Shown here: positions 44,612 to 53,567 of the stretch, one piece after another
How the letters are laid out: each line of letters opens with the position of its first letter
Numbering within the stretch: the first letter of the stretch is position 1
Assembly (NCBI GenBank): GCA_016125185.1
Contig: WGMG01000006.1
Coordinates: forward strand, 992,001 to 1,056,000
Direction: 5' to 3'
DNA length: 64,000 nucleotides
Source of the DNA: Armatimonadota bacterium
GTDB taxonomy: Bacteria > Armatimonadota > Fimbriimonadia > Fimbriimonadales > Fimbriimonadaceae
Position numbers and translations under genes: made by a program
The notes under the pieces: model-generated
Seen by the model: only the letters and a program-made list of their open reading frames with translations
Told to the model about the DNA's origin: nothing
Databases searched by the model: none

Positions 44612-45808
44612 TCAGCCTTTATTGGCCTCGCCAATTTCTGTGTTATGGTCCGGCGATTCAAACAGGCTGGCATCTTCCGGCTTCTTCTTTCGTGACTTTT
44701 TCGCCTTTTCAGGAACAGATATCGCCAGTTCACTTTGCAAGGGCTGAGGATCAACAATTCCGTCCAACAATGCGGCCTGCGTTAATTCATTCAAAAATGC
44801 TTCTGGGCAATCTCGAAGAACAGTTAAGATTTCTTCAGTCGGGCGCAATGGGTTGCCTAACAATCGCCGAAGTGTCAGCGTAGTTTGCGAAGTTTCTGGA
44901 ATGTCTTCAATTGGCCGTTCCGAACGAATCAATTTCTGCGGCTGGTGCGCAAAGGACATGTCTATCCTAATTGCTCCACGTTCTACGAGTTCCCGATCTG
45001 CTCGAGCACCTTTGAGGACGTAAACAGTCTTTCCTTCTTTCAAGGCTTCTAAGGCTCCGGCCCACGTTCCTCCTCGTTTCGGTTCACATTCAACAACCAA
45101 TGCAGCGTCAGCGCAGGCATAGGCAAGGCGGTTTCGTGCCATTGCATTACCAACGTCAAATCTCGCCTCTGGATGAACCTCAGACATTAGGCACATCCGG
45201 CCCTCTCGAATGGCATCTCGATAAGGTTTTTTCCCGGATTCTTTGAGTAAAGAATCAGCAAGCACTCCTACGACGGTTCCGCTTCCTACAATGCCAGCTA
45301 ACATGGCATAGGAATCCACACCGCGGGCTCCACCAGAAACAACTGTGATTTGATTGTCCGAACAGGCTCTTCCAATTTCTGCGGCACTATTCAGGCGCGC
45401 ATCGCTAGCATTTCTAGAGCCGACAATAGCCAAGGCACGCTCGCTAAAAGCGTTTGGACTGCCATAGCCGAAAAGTAGGGCTGGAGCTCGGTGTTTGAGT
45501 TGTTTGAACCGAGATGGATAATCTGGATCTGCCCAGGACACTATCCAAATGCCAGCAGACAGCCATTTATCTACTGACTGAAATACTCCCAATCCACGAT
45601 TAAGTAAGCCTGAGAGTCGATGGTGATCGAGTGGAATGAGGGAAAGGTCAAACCGACCTTCTAGGAGTGCTTCGATACCACCTGGAGCAGAGTTTAGAGT
45701 TCTTCGAAGATCGAGCAACTCAGCATTAGACAGCGGCTTCGAGCCGTTGACAGCCCATCGGCCGGTTAAAAGGATAACTAACTGCGTGAACGGGGTCAGG
45801 CTACTCAT
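44612..45808 (-). CDS. DprA/SMF-like Rossmann-fold protein
   Basis: The 398-residue protein has a helical N-domain and a DprA-type Rossmann domain: ALAIVGSRNASDARLNSAAEIGRA, ITVVSGGARGVDSYAMLAGI, VVGVLADSLLKES, and SEVHPEARFDVGNAMARNRL. Housekeeping DprA loads RecA in transformation. This copy is in a defence operon and directly follows (8-nt overlap) a RecQ-phosphoribosyltransferase gene. In ShosTA systems a DprA homologue is paired with a phosphoribosyltransferase toxin. An analogous antitoxin or regulator role is inferred. The Lys-rich C-terminus (EKAKKSRKKKPED) is extra. Confidence 0.85.
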   Translation of the reverse strand: MSSLTPFTQLVILLTGRWAVNGSKPLSNAELLDLRRTLNSAPGGIEALLEGRFDLSLIPLDHHRLSGLLNRGLGVFQSVDKWLSAGIWIVSWADPDYPSRFKQLKHRAPALLFGYGSPNAFSERALAIVGSRNASDARLNSAAEIGRACSDNQITVVSGGARGVDSYAMLAGIVGSGTVVGVLADSLLKESGKKPYRDAIREGRMCLMSEVHPEARFDVGNAMARNRLAYACADAALVVECEPKRGGTWAGALEALKEGKTVYVLKGARADRELVERGAIRIDMSFAHQPQKLIRSERPIEDIPETSQTTLTLRRLLGNPLRPTEEILTVLRDCPEAFLNELTQAALLDGIVDPQPLQSELAISVPEKAKKSRKKKPEDASLFESPDHNTEIGEANKG

Positions 45809-47897
45809 CGTCTCCCCGATGTGTAGCCGAGGTTAGTGCGAATGGAATCACTGCTTCGACACCAGCCTGTCGAAGCAGAGCACCCACAATCGTAAATGTC
45901 CAGCGCGAATCAACCATGTCGTCAACCAACAGTACAGTACCCTCAAGAACCTCGCTGATAGCAAAAGCTCCATCCAAGTTTGAGGATTGATGGTGTGAAT
46001 TCCGTTGACTCTTCTGAGGAGGTGTCTCCTTGATTTTTTCAACCGCTTGGAGATACGGCACACCTAGTTTAGCAGCTAAACGTTGTGAGAAGTCTGGGAC
46101 GGTCGGGCTTCTTAGTGAAGGTACCGACGTAATCCACGCAACTCGACTCGCAACACCTGTTCTTTCAAGTCCTTCAATCGCCGCAATCACGAGGTCGTCA
46201 CGAAACTTGCCAGCATGCTTATCCTCTCTAGTCCAGGTTCCGATTCCTGGATCGCCGAAGTATGAAAGGCATAAACCTTGTTCGCATCGAAACTCTGGCT
46301 TGATGTTGCCTGAGAAACCATATTGTGATAGTGCTCCGGATTCCCAGCGTTTCCTAGGTTCAAACAAGAACTCGGACTCATTTAGGAACCGCTGAGCCTC
46401 GATCAGTGAGGCATCCGTATAGCCAGTCGGAATGACTTCTCCACCGATACAATTGGAACACTGTCCACATGGCTCGGCTGTTTCGTCATTGAGCTCAAAG
46501 CGGACTTGCTCCATGAAGCAATCGGAGCTTGAAGCAAAAGCAACGAACCTTGCCCGCTCTTCCTCACGTCTTTCTTTGAGTTGCCGATCACGCTCTTTGT
46601 CGTAAGTGAATGCCTGAGGGGTTCTCGACCAAGTTGACCCTAGCTTCAAAATAGGAGACGGCTCGAGAATAACCAGGCATTTGAGGACCTTGTCCACTTC
46701 GCCCTTCCTTAAGTCCACTGCAGCCATGATATTGGGAACGCTCAATCCGCTTTCAGATTCATCAAGTGTAGTCAGGATTAGATCAATTTCTTCCGCCGAG
46801 GGGGCCGCCCGCTCTATGAAGTATTCGTGAATGGACTCGTCTTCTTGTCCAAGGAAAAGTACCGCTGTCGCAGAATCTATTGCGCGACCCGCCCTCCCGA
46901 TTTGCTGGTAATACGCGACAAGGTTGCCGGGGCTCTGGTAGTGAACTACAAAGCCCAAATCGGGCTTGTCAAATCCCATTCCAAGAGCTACAGTCGAGAC
47001 GAGTGCCTTAACATCATTGTTGAGCAACATAGCCTCACGTTCGATTCGAAGCTTATTAGACTCTTCCGGATCGGGGCCAAGATCTGCATGATATGCCTCG
47101 ACCCGATGCCCCCTCACTTGAAGCCATTTTGTTACTCGATCCGCATCACGCTTGGTGAGGGTGTAAATTATGCCACTTCCGTCAAGGTCATCAAGATGAT
47201 CACTCAACCAGGCTAGTCTTTCCGCCGCATTGAAGCCGTTGATAACCTGTATTTTCAAGCTTCGCCGTGCAAGGGAGCCTCGAATGAGTGGAGTCGAATT
47301 TCCAATTTGTCGAAGAACGTCTTCGACAACTCGATCGTTTGCAGTGGCTGTAGTTGCCAGAACGGAAGTTGTGGGAGGCAGATTGCGAATGAGCCGCCCA
47401 AGTCGCTGATAGTCTGGCCGGAAGTCGTGCCCCCAGTCAGAGATACAATGGGCCTCGTCAATAACCAAGAGTCCAACTTTTGCAAGGCTCGATGAAGCCA
47501 CAAATTGCTGAAAATCTTCATTGGCGAACCGTTCCGGACTGATGAGGAGAAGGTCAATCTCGTTTGCAAGTAGCTTTTGCTCGATCGATTCCCACTTTTC
47601 GGGGTTCGAGCTAGTGTAGTGCTCTGCCCTGATGCCAAGATTCTGCGCTGCTACGACTTGGTTCCGCATCAAGGAAAGCAATGGAGAGACTACAAGGGTT
47701 GGACCTCGACCGGCGTCTCTCAGAACGCGCGTTGCAATGAAATAAACCATGCTTTTGCCCCACCCTGTTGCCTGAACGACAAGTGCACGATACGGTGGCT
47801 CAATCACAGCCCTTATGGCTTCTTCCTGGCCCGAGTGAAAACTTGCGTTTGCATTCTTGAGCCCCTCCCGTAACAGCTCTAGTAGGTTTGCGCTCAT
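45801..47897 (-). CDS. RecQ helicase fused to a phosphoribosyltransferase domain
   Basis: The 698-residue protein has an N-terminal RecQ helicase: Walker A ATGWGKS (43-49), LLVIDEAHCISDWGHDFRPDY (DEAH 147-150), TTATA, YYQQIGRAGR. A zinc site, CGQCSNC, follows near residue 470. The last 190 residues are not RecQ: they end with VLLVDDMVDSRWTFTIVGALL (from about 655), the PRPP-loop signature of phosphoribosyltransferases (ComF-like). It is inferred to couple DNA unwinding to a nucleotide-modifying domain. It overlaps the GIY-YIG gene by 4 nt and the DprA-like gene by 8 nt. Confidence 0.88.
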   Translation of the reverse strand: MSANLLELLREGLKNANASFHSGQEEAIRAVIEPPYRALVVQATGWGKSMVYFIATRVLRDAGRGPTLVVSPLLSLMRNQVVAAQNLGIRAEHYTSSNPEKWESIEQKLLANEIDLLLISPERFANEDFQQFVASSSLAKVGLLVIDEAHCISDWGHDFRPDYQRLGRLIRNLPPTTSVLATTATANDRVVEDVLRQIGNSTPLIRGSLARRSLKIQVINGFNAAERLAWLSDHLDDLDGSGIIYTLTKRDADRVTKWLQVRGHRVEAYHADLGPDPEESNKLRIEREAMLLNNDVKALVSTVALGMGFDKPDLGFVVHYQSPGNLVAYYQQIGRAGRAIDSATAVLFLGQEDESIHEYFIERAAPSAEEIDLILTTLDESESGLSVPNIMAAVDLRKGEVDKVLKCLVILEPSPILKLGSTWSRTPQAFTYDKERDRQLKERREEERARFVAFASSSDCFMEQVRFELNDETAEPCGQCSNCIGGEVIPTGYTDASLIEAQRFLNESEFLFEPRKRWESGALSQYGFSGNIKPEFRCEQGLCLSYFGDPGIGTWTREDKHAGKFRDDLVIAAIEGLERTGVASRVAWITSVPSLRSPTVPDFSQRLAAKLGVPYLQAVEKIKETPPQKSQRNSHHQSSNLDGAFAISEVLEGTVLLVDDMVDSRWTFTIVGALLRQAGVEAVIPFALTSATHRGDDE

Positions 47898-48745
47898 TCG
47901 GATGCCTCCTGGATGGACTTCAAAGTCCTGCCTTTCTCGTCAACCCATTCCGTGCGGCCATTAGCATTACGACCCAACACCACCGAAGCGGCGGTTGAGG
48001 GTGAAGAGAAAGCGTAGTCTTGCGCGAAGACAAGATGATCCCCTTCGACCAACAGCACCTTTGAGTCGACAAGGGATTGACGTCGTTGCTTGTGACCACT
48101 TGGAAATGAAGATGCTTCTTTCTGGCTAGCCTGTGAACCTTTCTTAACAACAAATTCGCTTCCTGCTTCGTAGCCATGCGAGGTCAGCCCTTTGGCAACA
48201 ATCTTGAGGAGAGAACCAGAAACGGCTTTCTTAATTGGAGGAGGCGTTTCAAAGTAGTCAAGTCCAACCAGCGGGAAGCAAAGTCGCATTTCATCCAGAA
48301 AACCTTCAGCTTCGGCAATGTCCGCCTCGGACAGGCTCGGCTGGCTTCCTGCGTTGCCATTGTGAAGTTTTGCTCGATTGGCTTTTGTCGACAGATCGAT
48401 AAGTCTCCATTCCAAATATCTTCCGTGAGCCTTGTTGAGATTGTTATCTTTGCTAACAAAGAACACCACTTGTTGCCAATCAAACTTCGATTCCTTGCCA
48501 TGCGAATTTAGGCGGGTTCGAATTTCGTCAGCTTCGCCTATGTAAAGATCTGGCACGACCCCATCACCCTCACCAACAAGCAAATAGACGCCGGTTCGCT
48601 CAAACTCAGGGCGATTTCTCTTGGCACCGAACAGTGAACGCGGACACACAACCCCGAGACCGCTCCAATTAGTTTTTTCGATCAGTTTCAACCCTTCCGG
48701 CTCGCCATCCGGAAGAAAAAGTCGAATTGAATAACCCCTAGCCAT
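47894..48745 (-). CDS. GIY-YIG nuclease with DUF4357 domain
   Basis: The protein of 283 residues starts MARGYSIRLFLPDGEPEGL; a longer frame from 48805 is less likely. The GIY-YIG fold reads TGVYLLVGEGDG with LYIGEADEIRTRLNSH and the Glu in RYLEWRLIDL. The C-terminal DUF4357 domain spans from about GLTSHGYEAGSEFVVKKGS to the end. Such proteins occur in restriction and phage-defence loci; the target is unknown. It overlaps its neighbours on both sides. Confidence 0.87.
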   Translation of the reverse strand: MARGYSIRLFLPDGEPEGLKLIEKTNWSGLGVVCPRSLFGAKRNRPEFERTGVYLLVGEGDGVVPDLYIGEADEIRTRLNSHGKESKFDWQQVVFFVSKDNNLNKAHGRYLEWRLIDLSTKANRAKLHNGNAGSQPSLSEADIAEAEGFLDEMRLCFPLVGLDYFETPPPIKKAVSGSLLKIVAKGLTSHGYEAGSEFVVKKGSQASQKEASSFPSGHKQRRQSLVDSKVLLVEGDHLVFAQDYAFSSPSTAASVVLGRNANGRTEWVDEKGRTLKSIQEASE

Positions 48746-49619
48746 TTTGTATCTTCTTACTCCTTGTGGGTTTTGGCCCGAATGATGTTCCTCGATGCAG
48801 TCCAAGAATTGTTTCGACTTGTCCCGCTGCTCTCACCACATTGTACAAATCCAGTGATCCGACGATTTCTCGATCCTTCACATAGTTACTAAGGTATTTC
48901 TCCGATTTCGACTCGATTCCGGTTCGCGATGCGACCAAATAAGCCACCGACTCCGCCTCAAGTTCAATTTGCGCATGCGATAAGCCAGTTCGGTTTGGCA
49001 CCTTTAGTTCTGAATCATTCCCCAGGTGTCCTAGGAATAAATGGCCCAATTCATGTGCGATCGTTACAAGCTGCGTCGCTGGCGCGTGATTCCGGTTAAC
49101 CATCATTCTGTAAAAGCCACGTGGCTTTGGCTTTTCCTCTCGGCCGGTGACTTGAATACTTCCAGCCGAATTGTCTCCACCGTCAAAAAACGCGACTCTG
49201 ATGCTCTTATGTGTAAGGTTCAGCGACATTTTCGCAATTTCGGCAGCAGTAATTTCTCCTCTTGCCCAAAATGCCGTTACGTCAGACGGTAGATCCGAGC
49301 CTTCAGTATCTTGAACATCGTACACGAAGGCAACCGGGCCAAATGGCCAGAGGATCATCAACGGCCGAGCCCCGGGTTTAGGATGTCGACCGAATTTAAA
49401 CTTCCAATCGTAAGCCGATGCGGCAAACGACAGTCCAGGTTTTTGCATGTGAAGCAACATGGCATTAAATGGTGCAAAGCTCTTTAGCTTCGAAGTGAAA
49501 CTAAGAAGCTCCATATACGACTGTGTGGTCGTGTAAAGCCTGGAATCGTCAAGAAGCTGATCAATTAGTGATCGAGCTTCCGCTTCCTCAAACAATGAAA
49601 CTTGGTCAATGATAGTCAT
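48738..49619 (-). CDS. ArdC/ImmA-like metallopeptidase
   Basis: The 293-residue protein has an N-terminal ssDNA-binding-like region as in ArdC (LLSFTSKLKSFAPFNAMLLHMQKPG, GARPLMILWPFGPVAFVYDV). The C-terminal zinc protease motif is TIAHELGHLFLGHL, with the third ligand in ELEAESVAYLVA. ArdC and ImmA/IrrE proteins act in antirestriction or repressor cleavage; a regulatory or effector role in this locus is inferred. It overlaps both neighbours (4 and 8 nt). Confidence 0.85.
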   Translation of the reverse strand: MTIIDQVSLFEEAEARSLIDQLLDDSRLYTTTQSYMELLSFTSKLKSFAPFNAMLLHMQKPGLSFAASAYDWKFKFGRHPKPGARPLMILWPFGPVAFVYDVQDTEGSDLPSDVTAFWARGEITAAEIAKMSLNLTHKSIRVAFFDGGDNSAGSIQVTGREEKPKPRGFYRMMVNRNHAPATQLVTIAHELGHLFLGHLGNDSELKVPNRTGLSHAQIELEAESVAYLVASRTGIESKSEKYLSNYVKDREIVGSLDLYNVVRAAGQVETILGLHRGTSFGPKPTRSKKIQNG

Positions 49620-50035
49620 TCCAGCATCTCCTTTATGACATTCGCGACCAGAGCCGTATCGGCTTCAATTTGATGGTTGTCGCCTTTGCCTGAGAGTGCG
49701 AGACATCGGAACGGAACACTTGGATAAAGCCGCTCAGCAAGGCACTCGCACATTTCCACGGTGTTCTTCGCGTTACCCACATAGGCAGGCAATAGAATGA
49801 TTAGTTTAAGAGGAGCTGGGTGCCAGAAAACATCGAGGACGGCACCACGAACCTGCTTCGGCGTCCGGCTCTCGATTTCGACGGCGATTTTTCCCGCAAC
49901 AACTGCATCGATCGAGCAGTTCATTCTTGACGTGATCGGGTGCCCCGTTCCGTATTCCTGGAAGGAAACACCAACATGGGCTGCCGCAGTGCGCACCACG
50001 GACTTTCCGTAGGCGTCATGCCCCACGTTGCTCAA
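49616..50035 (-). CDS. small PD-(D/E)XK-like protein
   Basis: The 139-residue protein is not a family I can name. CSIDAVVAGKIAVEIESRTPKQVRGAVLDVF has Asp43 and the Glu53-x-Glu55 pair at the spacing of a PD-(D/E)XK nuclease core, followed by a helix and the strand LKLIILLPAY. The last acidic position is Glu and a Lys is missing from the ExK site, so activity is uncertain. It overlaps the ArdC-like gene by 4 nt. Confidence 0.55.
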   Translation of the reverse strand: MSNVGHDAYGKSVVRTAAAHVGVSFQEYGTGHPITSRMNCSIDAVVAGKIAVEIESRTPKQVRGAVLDVFWHPAPLKLIILLPAYVGNAKNTVEMCECLAERLYPSVPFRCLALSGKGDNHQIEADTALVANVIKEMLE

Positions 50036-50096
50036 TCGACTTCACCCTTAAAATAGCTTGATGCCGCTCGAAGGCAACGAAAGAAAACACATCCAA

Positions 50097-50915
50097 TCAA
50101 GGGGTGGACCTCCTTGTAAGGTTTAAGACCACAGGATCTTTCAAGTCGGAGTACCATATCCGGAGTTCTCCCTCAGGGGGATCAGTATGGCCGTCGTGAG
50201 GATCAGCGGAATCAATCGACAGCTGCTTCTCAAGCGCAAGAACGCGATTCAAGGAATCCGCCAATACAGACAATCCTGATTCTCCTCCCGCCCATGCACT
50301 CCTAAATGCACCGACTGCCACCTGAAAGTTCTCTACGTGGTTCAGGCTTAAGCCTACGAAAAGCTTTTCGACTATTCTCTTGTTCGGTTCATCAGAATAG
50401 CCAACAACGGGACCTATCCACTCGGGCGTACTTATCCACGATTCTCCACTCCCCATCGCATGACATGCCCCAAACAGGACGATAAGGCCATGCCCGGCTC
50501 CATTGCCGATATCTTCCGCAACTGCGTTAAAAGTTCTTCCCTCGGCAACAACAGGATTTACAATCGCCGGGCCGGGGCACTGCCAAAGCCGCTGACAGGT
50601 TTCAGAAATGGTTTCCCAAAGCTCTAAGTAGGTAACGTGCTGCTCCGCTGCGACCGTCTGCATCAACCCTTCTCGATCACCATGAGCCATAACTAAAAGG
50701 ACTTGTAGGTCACGTCCGTGCTTTGCGACAAATCCTGCTAGCTGTGTCAGGAACAGGTCAGCACAGGACTCAAAGACGACTTCAGCAACTGGCGGTTCTA
50801 CCGCTGAGAACCTGAGACCTTGAGTCTGATTCCAAAGGTCGAAAATGTAATCTGCACTGGACAACAAGGCAGGGTAACGGGTATCGCGCCATTCGAAAAT
50901 GCCGAATGCACTCAT
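50097..50915 (-). CDS. caspase/CHAT-like predicted protease
   Basis: The 272-residue protein has the strand-His and strand-Cys arrangement of clan CD proteases: LQVLLVMAHGDREG (His78) and GLIVLFGACHAMG (Cys151), with VTYLELWETI between, where CHAT/caspase-like proteins have their L-x-L...L strand. IGPVVGYSDEPNKRIVEKLFVGL follows, as is usual after the catalytic Cys. The family call is by pattern only. The overlap with hsdS (4 nt) places it in the restriction operon, where a suicide protease is plausible. Confidence 0.55.
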   Translation of the reverse strand: MSAFGIFEWRDTRYPALLSSADYIFDLWNQTQGLRFSAVEPPVAEVVFESCADLFLTQLAGFVAKHGRDLQVLLVMAHGDREGLMQTVAAEQHVTYLELWETISETCQRLWQCPGPAIVNPVVAEGRTFNAVAEDIGNGAGHGLIVLFGACHAMGSGESWISTPEWIGPVVGYSDEPNKRIVEKLFVGLSLNHVENFQVAVGAFRSAWAGGESGLSVLADSLNRVLALEKQLSIDSADPHDGHTDPPEGELRIWYSDLKDPVVLNLTRRSTP

Positions 50916-52201
50916 ACCACCACCTCACCAAAAAGCGGGGAGACGGATAGGCGGCCTGACATCAGCTCTTCGAGCATGGCACGAAAGAGTTCTTCGAAGA
51001 GGTTTGCTTCGGCCTCGAGAGCTTTTAGTTTGCGCTCCGTTCCGTATACTGCATCGCATATATCGTCTTGCTCGTCGGCTGGAGGCAACCCTACCGGAGT
51101 CGTACCAATAACGTTCTGGTTAAGGTTAGGCATCGTGACTCCGATTGCGTTTTTTGCCAGGTGGACCTGGCAAAACTCGGTTGATATCCACAAGGCTAAG
51201 AACCTGGGCCTGACAAGCTCTTTCTTGACTCGGATTCGGAAACAGCCCGTTCCGCAAAGCCAATCCTTGTGCCTTTCAGTGGCCATACAAAACTTTCCAA
51301 AGTCTCCTCGACGTGCGATCAAAATATCTCCCTCTTGAAGTGCATGTCGAGCCAGCTCTTGAGCCTTTTCAGGTGTAACCTTTGGCAACTTATCTTCAAA
51401 GATCGTGTTAAACCCCATGTGTGTCGGGTTAACCACAGGAATTCCAACTTCCACGTAGTCATAAGTGTGCAACTGACTTCCGAATGGGCCCGTCTGAATG
51501 CCTCCCTTTCCTGGTGCTAACTCGCCAATCTCAGATACTTCCCAACTTTCGGGCAAGGGGCCGATGGAGGTATCGCGGCGGGGTTCATTTTGGGTGCCGT
51601 AGGTGAAAAGGTGAGCCATGAGGGCGGCCTTCCGCTCTCGCTCCAACTCAATCTCCTTCAGCCGCGACAGTCGCGCGATCTGGATGGCTTCGAGTGTTGA
51701 GACGATCCCACGTTGGAACTCCTCGGAATGAAGAGGGATTAACAGATCCTGAAGGTCACCACGCGATACCCCTTGGATGGTTGCTCCGCGCATCCGGCCA
51801 CGAAAGTGCGCCTGAGCTGACTCAATCTTCAATGCGAAGGCTGCAAAAATCGGGTCAATGGTCGGCTTAAGTCGGACCGCAGTAATGTCTTGGCTTATTG
51901 CTATCGGAATACGATTCACCGCAGCCTTTCCAACCCCAACTCTTGTGCCTACCAGAAGTGCGTTTGGTTCGACGACTCTCGTTGAGCAACTCTCAACACC
52001 AAGTTTTGTGATTGTTCTTGGTGATGATGAGACTTCGATTTGGTCCTCTGCAATCCAGGCCGTCGAGATGAAACCAATATCTCCATTCCAGCATTCAGGT
52101 TTTGAACTCGGCGGGGTCCCGCCATTGGCGTACGACAGGGCTAAGTCGCCGAATCTGACATACGTGAGAGCATTGCCTCGATCCTGTGGTTCGTGCTTCA
52201 C
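50912..52201 (-). CDS. hsdS: type I restriction-modification specificity subunit
   Basis: The 429-residue protein starts at GTG. Two target-recognition domains are separated by a long helix: TRD1 has ALSYANGGTPPSSKPECWNGDIGFISTAW with a helix at ARLSRLKEIELERERKAALMAHLF, and TRD2 has GPLPESWEVSEIGEL with KLKALEAEANLFEELFRAMLEELMSGRL as the second spacer. It sets the DNA target of HsdM and HsdR. It abuts the TM/winged-helix gene and overlaps the caspase-like gene by 4 nt. Confidence 0.93.
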   Translation of the reverse strand: MKHEPQDRGNALTYVRFGDLALSYANGGTPPSSKPECWNGDIGFISTAWIAEDQIEVSSSPRTITKLGVESCSTRVVEPNALLVGTRVGVGKAAVNRIPIAISQDITAVRLKPTIDPIFAAFALKIESAQAHFRGRMRGATIQGVSRGDLQDLLIPLHSEEFQRGIVSTLEAIQIARLSRLKEIELERERKAALMAHLFTYGTQNEPRRDTSIGPLPESWEVSEIGELAPGKGGIQTGPFGSQLHTYDYVEVGIPVVNPTHMGFNTIFEDKLPKVTPEKAQELARHALQEGDILIARRGDFGKFCMATERHKDWLCGTGCFRIRVKKELVRPRFLALWISTEFCQVHLAKNAIGVTMPNLNQNVIGTTPVGLPPADEQDDICDAVYGTERKLKALEAEANLFEELFRAMLEELMSGRLSVSPLFGEVVV

Positions 52202-52867
52202 TTATCGCCAACTTCCATGAATCACCCATTCATCCAAAAGAATGATGTTTCCATCGTCAAGCTTTAGAATTCCAAGATCAATAAGGGTATTCAATGCTTC
52301 ATTGATCTGGGGACCTGTTGGCGGAAGTACGCGAGAATCTTTAGCGACTATTTGCACTTTCTCAGCAAGGTCACTTTCTGGCAAAAGCTTGTGCTCATTC
52401 CGATGTGTATAAACGGCAGTGAAAACTGCTGCTTCAGCATTAGTTAATTTAACGCCGCTTTCTTTGAGAAAATTATAGAGAAAAATTGCCACGCCAAGGA
52501 AGCCGAGCCAACCGAGGGAAAAGGATCCGACAGCTGCAGCAGCTTTCGCAACAGTCGGAATAGCTTTTGCCCAGTTAACCTTTATCGTATGTCTTTCTAA
52601 TCTGTATGCCGTGATATCTCTGGTCAAATCATTGACCGTCATCATCTTGATGACGGCGGTATCTGACTGCTCATAAAAAATTCGACTTTCGACGTCAGAC
52701 TCAATAACTTCTGCAGCAGCTTGTCGAATATTATCCAGATAAGTCGTACCTACGGGAGCACGGGGCCATCCAGTCTTTTCGAAGTGCATTTGATCATCGT
52801 TTGATCCAGATGTAATTACAAAAACCCTCAGGTCTTCGGAATAATCAAGTTTTTCGGGATTGTTCAT
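52202..52867 (-). CDS. unknown protein with TM hairpin and winged-helix-like C-terminus
   Basis: The 221-residue protein is not recognised. Residues about 10-100 form an alpha/beta domain (LRVFVITSGSNDDQMHFEKTGW). A hydrophobic stretch follows (VAKAAAAVGSFSLGWLGFLGVAIFLYNFL). The C-terminus looks like a winged helix (LTNAEAAVFTAVYTHRNEHKLLPESDLAEKV ... GPQINEALNTLIDLGILKLDDGNIILLDEWVIHGSW). A sensor plus membrane effector is a guess. It lies between hsdM and hsdS. Confidence 0.65.
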   Translation of the reverse strand: MNNPEKLDYSEDLRVFVITSGSNDDQMHFEKTGWPRAPVGTTYLDNIRQAAAEVIESDVESRIFYEQSDTAVIKMMTVNDLTRDITAYRLERHTIKVNWAKAIPTVAKAAAAVGSFSLGWLGFLGVAIFLYNFLKESGVKLTNAEAAVFTAVYTHRNEHKLLPESDLAEKVQIVAKDSRVLPPTGPQINEALNTLIDLGILKLDDGNIILLDEWVIHGSWR

Positions 52868-52872
52868 ATTTC

Positions 52873-53118
52873 TTACCTTTGAAAGCCAACTAGCAAGAAC
52901 AAATCATTCCTCGTATTTGGAGGAACGAGGTCGCATCTCCAATATGGAAATTGTAGGGATTTAATTACCATGACGACCTTTCGACAAGTAAGGTCCGGAC
53001 AACTCTTAGGGAGCAAGGTAACGGTCTTTCCAATTTGGTAATCCTCAATTGCATTAGTCAAGAGAGAATACTTTCTCATGAACTCCATGCTGTAGACGTT
53101 TCTGAGGAGGCTATTCAA
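52873..53118 (-). CDS. small unknown protein, 81 residues
   Basis: No family is recognised. It carries four cysteines, including PDLTCRKVV and YWRCDLVPP. The ATG overlaps the stop of the zinc-ribbon gene (ATGA, 4 nt) and the next gene starts 5 nt downstream, which supports it as an operon member. Confidence 0.5.
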   Translation of the reverse strand: MNSLLRNVYSMEFMRKYSLLTNAIEDYQIGKTVTLLPKSCPDLTCRKVVMVIKSLQFPYWRCDLVPPNTRNDLFLLVGFQR

Positions 53119-53567
53119 AAAGCTCCTCCTGATTTCTCAAAGCACGTGTGACACTGCTTAACTATTCGATACTCGGGAGGCGTTAATCTTCGACACTGGG
53201 GGCACCTGCGAAAGGACGATCTTCTTGCTATTTTTGCCATTCGGATCAGACGTCCGAGTTTGCCTACACTTAATTCAGATCCATTGATCTCACCGACGAT
53301 TCGCCCAAAGTCGAACACAACTTTGGGAACCTGCCCAAACCATTTCACAGAGATTGGAGCAACCTTGATGAGCGATGCAGAGATGAGCAAGAGAGAATGT
53401 TCTCCAATCTGAACCATATTTGCTTCACAAAAACCCAAGCAGCGCATTGCATCTTCGACTGACTCGAATCGTTGCCCAATAAACTCAACTTCGTTAGCTT
53501 GGATTTGTCGGCGACCTGTCGGTTTCGAGTGGTCGCTACATTTCTCACTAATCTCAACTAAATTCAT
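53115..53567 (-). CDS. unknown protein with C-terminal zinc ribbon
   Basis: The 150-residue protein has no recognised family. Residues about 118-140 hold CPQCRRLTPPEYRIVKQCHTC, a CxxC...CxxC zinc ribbon. The N-terminal part is beta-rich with one hydrophobic patch (SLLLISASLIKVAPISVKWFG). It overlaps both the HEPN gene and the 81-residue gene by 4 nt. Confidence 0.6.
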   Translation of the reverse strand: MNLVEISEKCSDHSKPTGRRQIQANEVEFIGQRFESVEDAMRCLGFCEANMVQIGEHSLLLISASLIKVAPISVKWFGQVPKVVFDFGRIVGEINGSELSVGKLGRLIRMAKIARRSSFRRCPQCRRLTPPEYRIVKQCHTCFEKSGGAF

